In this document: in pieces, positions 40,146 to 48,430 of the stretch
Layout of the letters: every line of letters starts with the position of its first letter
How positions within the stretch are numbered: the stretch's first letter is position 1
Source: CAYWBW01 sp964456745
Lineage (GTDB): Bacteria > Patescibacteriota > Gracilibacteria > GCA-2401425 > JAJOLG01
NCBI GenBank assembly: GCA_964456745.1
Contig: CAYWBW010000015.1
Coordinates: forward strand, 1-48,430
Reading direction: 5' to 3'
DNA length: 48,430 nucleotides
The notes under the pieces: generated by a model
What the model saw: the letters and a program-made list of their open reading frames with translations, nothing else
Told to the model about the DNA's origin: nothing
The model's database searches: none
Translations under genes and position numbers: made by a program

Positions 40146-43100
40146 ATGAAAAAATTAGTCACACTAATCTTAGCTTTAATGCTAGGATTTGCAGCACTTT
40201 CAGTGAGTGCAACAGCATGAGATGATTTTAAATCAACTAATACTGCTAGTTCATGAACTCCATTATCTGTATCACTGTGGAACACAGTGATAAATAAGAT
40301 TTGAGATCTTATTGATGATCTGGCTAATATTTCTCTAACTCCATGACCTCAATGAGATGTTGGACCAGCGTGAGCAACTTGAGCAACTTGATTGGCTTGA
40401 TCAGATTGAGCACAAGGACTTCAATGAAATACTTGAGCAACTTGAGCACAATGAATTCAGTGAGATACCTGACCTCAGTGACCAGCTTGAGCAACTTGAG
40501 CAACATGATTACAGTGAATCCAATGAATACAGTGAGATACTTGACCGGCATGAACTTCCTGATCTTGAGAATGAGTGTTTTGATTAAATTGATCTAATGC
40601 TTATTACACATGATGAAATGTATGAATATGAATGACTAATCCAAGTACAAATTTAGAAGTTAACAAAAACATAGAAATATCTGCTCCCGAAGCATATACA
40701 TCAAGTCTATTTGTGAGTTGAAACAACAATGAACAAGTGTGACCTCTGGCAATAACGCAAGAATACAATGACGTAGCTACCATAATAAACAGATCTAATG
40801 CTTCACTTGCAATAGGTACAAATAATCAAACAAGAATGCTAATTAATAGTTCAGGTAGTATAGGTGTATGAACTATATCACCTTGATCTAAATTAGATGT
40901 AAACTGAGATATAAGAGCTCAGCAACTATGTGACGAATCTTGAGATAACTGTAAAGATATATCAACAGGTTGGATATGAGATACCTGACCTCAATGACCA
41001 GCTTGAGCAACTTGAGCAACTTGAGCACAATGAGACCAATGAATACAATGATTAACATGAGATACCTGAGCACAAGGACCTCAATGAAATACTTGAGCAA
41101 CTTGAGACACATGAGCTTCACCATTCTGACTTAATTGATCAGATGCTTATTATATTGCTTGAGATGTGGGTATAGGTACGTCAAGTCCAGGAACAAAATT
41201 GCATATTTTAGATTCATCAGCCGGAAGTTCTGTTCAGGGATATGTGCAACATTCAGGTAATGCAAGTGTTAGTGAGCATGCAAATATGCTAATGAGATCT
41301 GGTGGTGCATCTGGTGGTGATCCTTATTATAGAATGAGTATAAATGGTGTTGATGAATGGGCTATGTGACTTGATAATTCAGATTGAGATAAGTTTAAAA
41401 TTAGTAATAATAGTGTATTGGGAACTAATGATAGATTAACAATTAATAATGCTGGTAATGCAGGTATAGGTACGGCAAGTCCATTAAATAAATTGCATAT
41501 AGATGGAAATATACGCATGTCAGATAATGAAATAAATGCAACAAATAAATCAGTAGCAATAATAGGTTCACAGTATTTAACAACTGAATCAGAGGGATTT
41601 CTTTCTACTGGAGTCCAGGGGTTGTCAGGAATCAATAGAACTCTTATTGGTGGTGGGTTTTGATCTCTTAATGCATCGACTGAAATAAACTTTTTTACAG
41701 CAGCTGATGTGGATATTAGAACTGGGGCACAAAGAATGACTATTGATAATACTGGGAATGTAGGTATAGGTACATCAAACCCATGATCAATTTTAAATAT
41801 CTCAGATACTTATACAAATACACCTACCTTGAGAATATCTAATGAAGCAGATAGAAATTGGAATGAGGGGGATATCGGTGGAGTTATTGAATTTTATTCT
41901 GATGATCCTGATTGAGCATGGCCATGAGCTACATCTTATATAAGAGCTCAGCATTTACGCCCTGGCTCAGGTCATTCAAATCCTGATATGTGATTAGCTT
42001 TTTGAGCATCAGATGGTTCATCTAAGCCAGGTGATCCTGATATGGTAATAGCTCAGGGGGGTAATGTAGGTATAGGTACAACAAGTCCAAAAATGCCTTT
42101 TCAAATAAAAACATATGGTTGATTTGATTGAAATGCTAATGAATTAATTTTAAGAGGAAATAAATATTATGATTCAGGTAAGAAATATCTTGCAAATGGA
42201 TTTGCTACTGAAATAGCATTACAAACCAATTCTGGTGATATGTATTTTAAAAGTTCTGATACAGGTACTGCAGGTACAGCAGTAACATGAGAAGTTACTA
42301 ATATGGCTATTAAGCAGGATGGTAAGGTGGGTATTGGTACAACAAGCCCTCAAGGTAAGTTAGATGTTTCTTGAATCACTAATACTAAAGGTGTTCATTT
42401 ATCAGGTGTAAATGCACGTAACGATCCTCTGCTTACAATTGAATGATCTGGAATTATTGGTGGATCTGCTACAGATCAAGGTCTTTTGATTGATATAGAT
42501 AGTTATGTGGATGCAAGTACTTTGTTAAATATTAAAGAGTCTGGATCTTCTGTAATGCTTGTAAATGGTGCTGGTAACGTAGGTATTGGTACAACAAGTC
42601 CAGATACTGAATTACATACAGTGTGATCTGCTACTACACAAGGTGTGGCTACATTTGAAAATGATGTAAATACAAGTGATGTAAATCATTGAATTGTTAA
42701 TATACAAAATACAAAAACATATGCTGTTGATAATGATGCAAGAGTTATGTTCTCGTCTAGATCTGATGTATGATGACCTTGAGGGTGAAGTATGAATCCT
42801 ATGGCGTCAATGTGATTAATTGTAGAAGGTGATCTACAAGGTGCTTTACAATTTAATACCAGAAGTTCAGGTGGTTGATATTCTGAAAAAATGAGAATAA
42901 GTAATGATGGTAACATAGGTATAAATACAACATCTCCATGAGCTCCACTTGAAATAGCTTTACCAGCTTCAACAGCAGATACATTAGGATTACGTTTATC
43001 AAATAAAGGAAATTTAAATTATTATTGGGAGATGTGGCGAGATAATGTTGTTGGAGATCTTCGTTTTGGTGAAGTTTTATCTGGTGCAGCTAAGGTTATA

Positions 43101-44570
43101 AGTATGACTATTGAATCTGTTTCTGGTAATGTAGGTATATGAACAACAACACCAAGCAACAAGCTTACTGTTTATGGTAACAACTCATCAACAGGAGGAT
43201 TAAGTCTATATTCAGGTTGGCCATCAGATACTTCTGTTAAATTAGATCTATATGGTATAGATAGAACTTATTATATAGATCATAGTGAGCTTGCTGCTAA
43301 CATGGCATTTGCATGAGATACTCATTTTAGAACTGTAGCTGCTGATGCTACTCGTACTGATATGACCATTGAAGGAACAAGTGGTAATATTGGTATAGGT
43401 ACAACAAGCCCAAATCATAAATTACAAGTAGAAGGTAATATTTTTATGTCAAAAAATCCATGATCATCAAGATATATTTGATTAGATGATGATAGTACAT
43501 GAAGTGGATATCTAGCTTTACAAGCAGGTTGAGGGTCAGATAGTTATTGAGCTACTATGGTTTTATATTCAAATGCTCATACTACAAAGCCATGAAATGT
43601 TTTTATTGGTACAAGTGCTGCGCAATGAGATATTGTTCTTTGAAAAGGTCTTACTTCACAAGTTCCATATATGACTGTAAAACCTTCAGGTAATGTTGGT
43701 ATAGGAGACACAACACCAGATTCAAAATTAGATGTAAATTGAACAATAAGAGCAAATGAAGTTTGTGATGAATCTTGAAATAATTGTAAAGATTTATCTT
43801 GAGGTTGGGATTGAGGGTGAGCTTTTTCAATTGATTGATCTGATGCTGTTTACACTTGATGAAATGTTTGAATATGAAAAACTTCTCCTGCTTGAGCCCT
43901 TGATGTTCAATGATTAGTTAACTATACACCAGCAGCAATCATAAGAGGGTCAGTAAATGCTGGTTCATCTTATGGTGCTTCTATTATGGCTGGTTCAAGT
44001 AATTTTGATTACAGTCTTATGGTTAAAGATAAATCTGGTACTAAGGATTATTTTAAAGTAAGGGGGGATGGTAAAATTAGTATTTGAAATTCAGATCCAA
44101 AAGGTACGGTGCATATAGAAAGTTGAGATTCCGGTGCTACTCCATATAGTTGAAATAATGATCTTGTTATTGAAAATGATGGACAAGCTGGGATTGGTAT
44201 TTATAGTCCAGATAATAGTACAAGTAATTTATCATTTTGATCACCTTCTGAAGATTTAGGAGCATTTATTAGATGGATGCATTTAGCTAACACAATGTAT
44301 TTTTATACAATGGCTGGATGAAAAATGGATATTAATGGTCATATGTTTATTAATTGATCTTGAAGTGTTAGTATAGGTGATTCAACTCCTGGTTCAACTT
44401 TAGAAGTAAATTGATGAATAACACCAGACATAGTAACTGCTGATCCTTGTTCATGAGATTGATTTCAAGAGGGTTCTATGTTTTATAATGATACTTCAAA
44501 TTATTATTGTTATTGTAATCAAGCAAATGCTGATGTTAAAATGCATGATCCGACGACAGCTTGTTTTTAA
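40146..44570 (+). CDS. Giant exported fibre protein: collagen-like Gly-X-Y blocks plus GIGTTSP repeats
   Basis: 1474 aa in one frame. Signal peptide MKKLVTLILALMLGFAALSV. Two collagen-like blocks: 24 perfect Gly-X-Y triplets at residues ~67-138 (40344-40559) and 16 more at ~278-325 (40977-41120), with GPQGDVGPAGATGAT-type triplets. About sixteen copies of a repeat resembling GNVGIGTTSPDTKLH follow, spaced 60-110 residues apart. Modules such as CDESGDNCKDIS occur twice, preceded by LDVNG. Repeats of this kind are found in phage tail-fibre-like and adhesin proteins. No C-terminal S74 chaperone is seen; the C-terminus has several Cys. Probably a secreted trimeric fibre for attachment (inference). 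Confidence 0.92.
40344..40559 (+). repeat. Collagen-like block 1, 24 Gly-X-Y triplets
   Basis: Glycine at every third codon; 22 of the 24 are UGA and two are GGA. The 9-bp period is visible in DNA as TGAGCAACT units. Confidence 0.95.
40977..41120 (+). repeat. Collagen-like block 2, 16 Gly-X-Y triplets
   Basis: 15 of 16 glycines are UGA, one is GGA. Much of it repeats block 1 almost exactly (GDTGPQGPAGATGATGAQG), which points to duplication. Confidence 0.95.
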
Positions 44571-44635
44571 TTGTTTATTTCTTATTCAATTTAAAAATAA
44601 TAATAAATATTAAAATTCAAATATAAACCAAAAAA

Positions 44636-46024
44636 ATGAACAAATATACAAAACTATTAATATCATTAATAGTAATAACAATATCAACTATCGCATATGC
44701 CGCATCCTGATGCATAATCTGAGAATCAGAAATATGATCCTGTGACATATGATGACAGGCATCTAGCGTACAAGATCACTCAAGTGAAACTTGAGAAACA
44801 GTTATAATAGAAACAGTCTCAACATGATCTATTACTCTAGACACATGAGTAACTGAAATAATATTATCAGATACTCAAACATTAGATATATCATCTTGAA
44901 CAAACACATGATCTTCTACAGTAGAACAAGTATCTTGAATAACAATACAGCAAGCCTTAAATGATAAAACAACATGATGATTTACAGATTCAGATGTTAA
45001 AAAAGTAACATTTAATTCCTGAACACCTTCAGAGCCTATTACGATAACAACAACTGATTCACATTCTGTAGAAATACCAGATTCTACAACAGTATTTGCT
45101 CCACCTTCATGGGATTGAATAATTCATCCACCAACAGATGTATCTATATCTACTCCAGCTCCTTCAGGTAGAACACTAAGAAGCGCAATAGTAGTATGAT
45201 CAATAACATGAACTCTTATATTTGACGAAATGATTAAGGTAACAATATCATGAGTATCCAATTGATCTGTATACTATTCAACACAAAATTGATCCAAATG
45301 GACTAGAATAGATACTACTTGTAACAATTGAAACTCAATCCCAACAAACCTATCTTTCCCAAATGAATGTTACTACAAAGACACTATAAATAACAACATT
45401 ACAGTATGGACTTATCACTTCACTGAATTTTGAGTATTCATAGAAACTGCAACTTGATGATATATTAATACCGAGGTACAAATGGAAGTAACTCCAGATG
45501 TCATATCAATAATAGCTCCAGACACTATAGACTTTCAAAAAATAGAAATAACAAATTCTACATGACAAATATCTATAGACTTAGCTGACATAGCAACATG
45601 AACTACTATAACATGAAGTCTTATAGCATGATCTTATTTCTGAGTAGATGATCTAAAATGACATAATTCTTGATATGCTTTACAAATACAGGCGGAAGAT
45701 TTAGTACTTGATACTAATACCTGAGTATCAATAAATAGAAACAATATTAAAATAGACTTATATTGATCCTGATCAGTGTTTTTATTAAATTCATTAACCA
45801 ATCAGTCAATACCTCCACAGATATTAGTACCAACACTATCTGATGCAGAATTTTGAGATTTTGGATTAACTATGATATCTAGAACATGATCAACAACTCC
45901 ATCAGCATGAATGGTGTGAATGTATTGAATACAGCCAACATTTAGAATATATATACCAAAATACCAAGTAATTTGATCGTATACTGCAAGACTTATTTTA
46001 ACTTTGTATGATTATTGAGATTAA
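44636..46024 (+). CDS. Exported beta-rich protein (WxL-like C-terminus)
   Basis: 462 aa. Signal peptide LLISLIVITISTIAYAA, then CIIGESEIGSCDIG and a Thr/Ser/Ile-rich beta-type body (TVSTGSITLDTGVTEIILSD). The C-terminal part (ITGSLIAGSYFGVDDL..., PPQILVPTLSD, IYIPKYQVIGSYTARLILTL) is reminiscent of WxL-type surface domains ending in a GxYTAxLxxTL strand, but a WxL motif itself is not seen. Nearly all glycines are UGA. It follows the fibre gene by 65 nt, so the two surface proteins may be coexpressed. Confidence 0.8.
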
Positions 46025-46074
46025 AATCATATAACATAAACACATAGTCTGTAATTAAGACCTTTAATTAATGC

Positions 46075-46120
46075 ATTAAATTTTTAATTTTTGCAATTTT
46101 TATAATTTTTATAAATAAAT
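46075..46120 (+). repeat. AT-rich dispersed repeat, partial copy 4
   Basis: Shares the TAAATTTTTAATTTTTGC and TTATAAATAAAT parts of copies 2 and 3 but lacks the ACAACTTTAGATTT start. Confidence 0.4.
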
Positions 46121-46323
46121 CTTAAATCTTAATTTTTGAATTTATTTTTTAATGTTTGTTTGTTAATGATCAGTTAAGATAAGAATTATTTGATTTATAA
46201 AAACTAATACATTACTACCAAAATGCCTTGATGATACCTTCCATTTTTATGTCATGTTTACATACAAATATTATTTAAGGATTAAGATCAAAATTCTACA
46301 AAACATTTTTCTCATAAAAAGGT

Positions 46324-46352
46324 TTGACAATTGGTTTAAAGATTATTACAAT
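46324..46352 (+). promoter_or_regulatory. Promoter of 23S rRNA
   Basis: TTGACA (46324-46329), exact 17-nt spacer, TACAAT (46347-46352), about 120 nt before the mature 23S 5' end. Confidence 0.7.
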
Positions 46353-46353
46353 C

Positions 46354-46403
46354 TGCCAGCTTGAAAATTAGTTGAACATTGAATTAGCCGGCAAATTTTT
46401 TTT
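46354..46403 (+). promoter_or_regulatory. Terminator-like hairpin between promoter and 23S
   Basis: TGCCAGCT and AGCCGGCA pair with one mismatch across a 24-nt loop, followed by a run of eight T. The expected transcription start falls within the left arm, so the hairpin may be incomplete in the transcript. An attenuator or an rRNA-processing element are possibilities. Confidence 0.3.
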
Positions 46404-46474
46404 ATTTAATAAATAAATAGTAATAGATTTATGTTGTATAACATAAAATGTTAGCAAGAGTTTAAGTTTTAACA

Positions 46475-48430
<1,956 letters not shown>

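Larger units (their letters stand above)
46025..46474. other. Intergenic region upstream of 23S rRNA
   Basis: 450 nt. It holds an AT-rich repeat (about 46075-46120) with TTTTTAATTTTTGCAATTTT, a near-consensus promoter (46324-46352), a hairpin followed by eight T (46354-46403) and an inverted repeat TTATGTT/AACATAA (46431-46448). No 16S rRNA, tRNA or gene is present. Confidence 0.65.

Noticed and set aside
40344..41120. CRISPR array
   Set aside because: The regular repeats have a 9-bp coding period and no spacers; no cas gene is present.
40324..41124. Overlapping ORFs on both strands in other frames of the collagen-like blocks
   Set aside because: They are by-products of the 9-bp DNA period. 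Only the frame with UGA=Gly gives a signal peptide, Gly-X-Y triplets and continuity to 44570.
2078..46024. UGA as tryptophan (Mycoplasma-type code 4)
   Set aside because: UGA sits at conserved glycines such as those of NusG, RpoB, RpoC and PheS, while conserved tryptophans in the same proteins are TGG.

Overview
The window is about 30% G+C and carries bacterial core genes that are interrupted by TGA in almost every reading frame. When TGA is read as glycine (genetic code 25) and only TAA and TAG as stop, long continuous genes appear on both strands. TGA then falls on invariant glycines: the RpoC zinc ribbon, the RpoB lysine/glycine-rich segment, the GLGxxR motif of PheS, and 37 of 40 Gly-X-Y triplets of a collagen-like protein. 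TGG still encodes tryptophan in the same genes, so this is not the Mycoplasma-type UGA=Trp code. The organism is therefore most likely a member of Candidatus Gracilibacteria (BD1-5) or Absconditabacteria (SR1) in the candidate phyla radiation. All coding coordinates below use UGA=Gly.

Layout: (1) 1-1920 is a mobile or decayed end: a GIY-YIG endonuclease gene inside imperfect inverted repeats, an IS630-type transposase broken by an amber codon at its catalytic Glu, and a palindromic element abutting tRNA-Cys. (2) 1918-5227, minus strand: pilus-like protein, then secE-nusG-hypothetical-rplK and tRNA-Cys. (3) 5388-7652, plus strand: rpmH-rnpA-yidC, followed by an isolated ribH. (4) 7680-10838, minus strand: a hypothetical gene and a signalling pair (anti-sigma-like ATPase fused to STAS, overlapping an RsbU/SpoIIE phosphatase). 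(5) 10886-18949, minus strand: promoter, rpoB, ssb, rpoC and a terminator; the ssb between rpoB and rpoC is unusual. (6) 18988-25939: DUF1290 membrane protein, a frameshifted DHH phosphoesterase, a small plus-strand gene, and four consecutive exported proteins of unknown function. (7) 26004-30525, minus strand: pheS, a GT4 glycosyltransferase, a GT2-RmlA fusion, and a RelBE-like toxin-antitoxin pair. (8) 30694-35062: hypothetical protein, a UmuD/UmuC chimera with no start codon, a PrsW-like protease, an acidic membrane-anchored protein with a leaderless-type promoter, and two small uncertain ORFs. (9) 35125-46024: a 731-aa surface protein, murJ, a flavodoxin-like reductase, a MazG-like protein, a 1474-aa collagen-like/GIGTTSP-repeat fibre and a 462-aa exported beta-rich protein. 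(10) 46324-48430: a dedicated promoter and the first ~1955 nt of 23S rRNA, with no 16S gene upstream.

Functionally the window combines transcription/translation machinery with an envelope and surface programme: YidC, SecE, MurJ, glycosyltransferases, pilus-like protein, PrsW and very large exported proteins. That fits a small-genome bacterium that interacts with other cells through its surface, but the lifestyle is inferred, not shown. Repeats of several kinds (three palindromic elements, an AT-rich dispersed repeat in at least three and probably four intergenic places, a perfect 32-bp palindrome) occupy most of the non-coding DNA.
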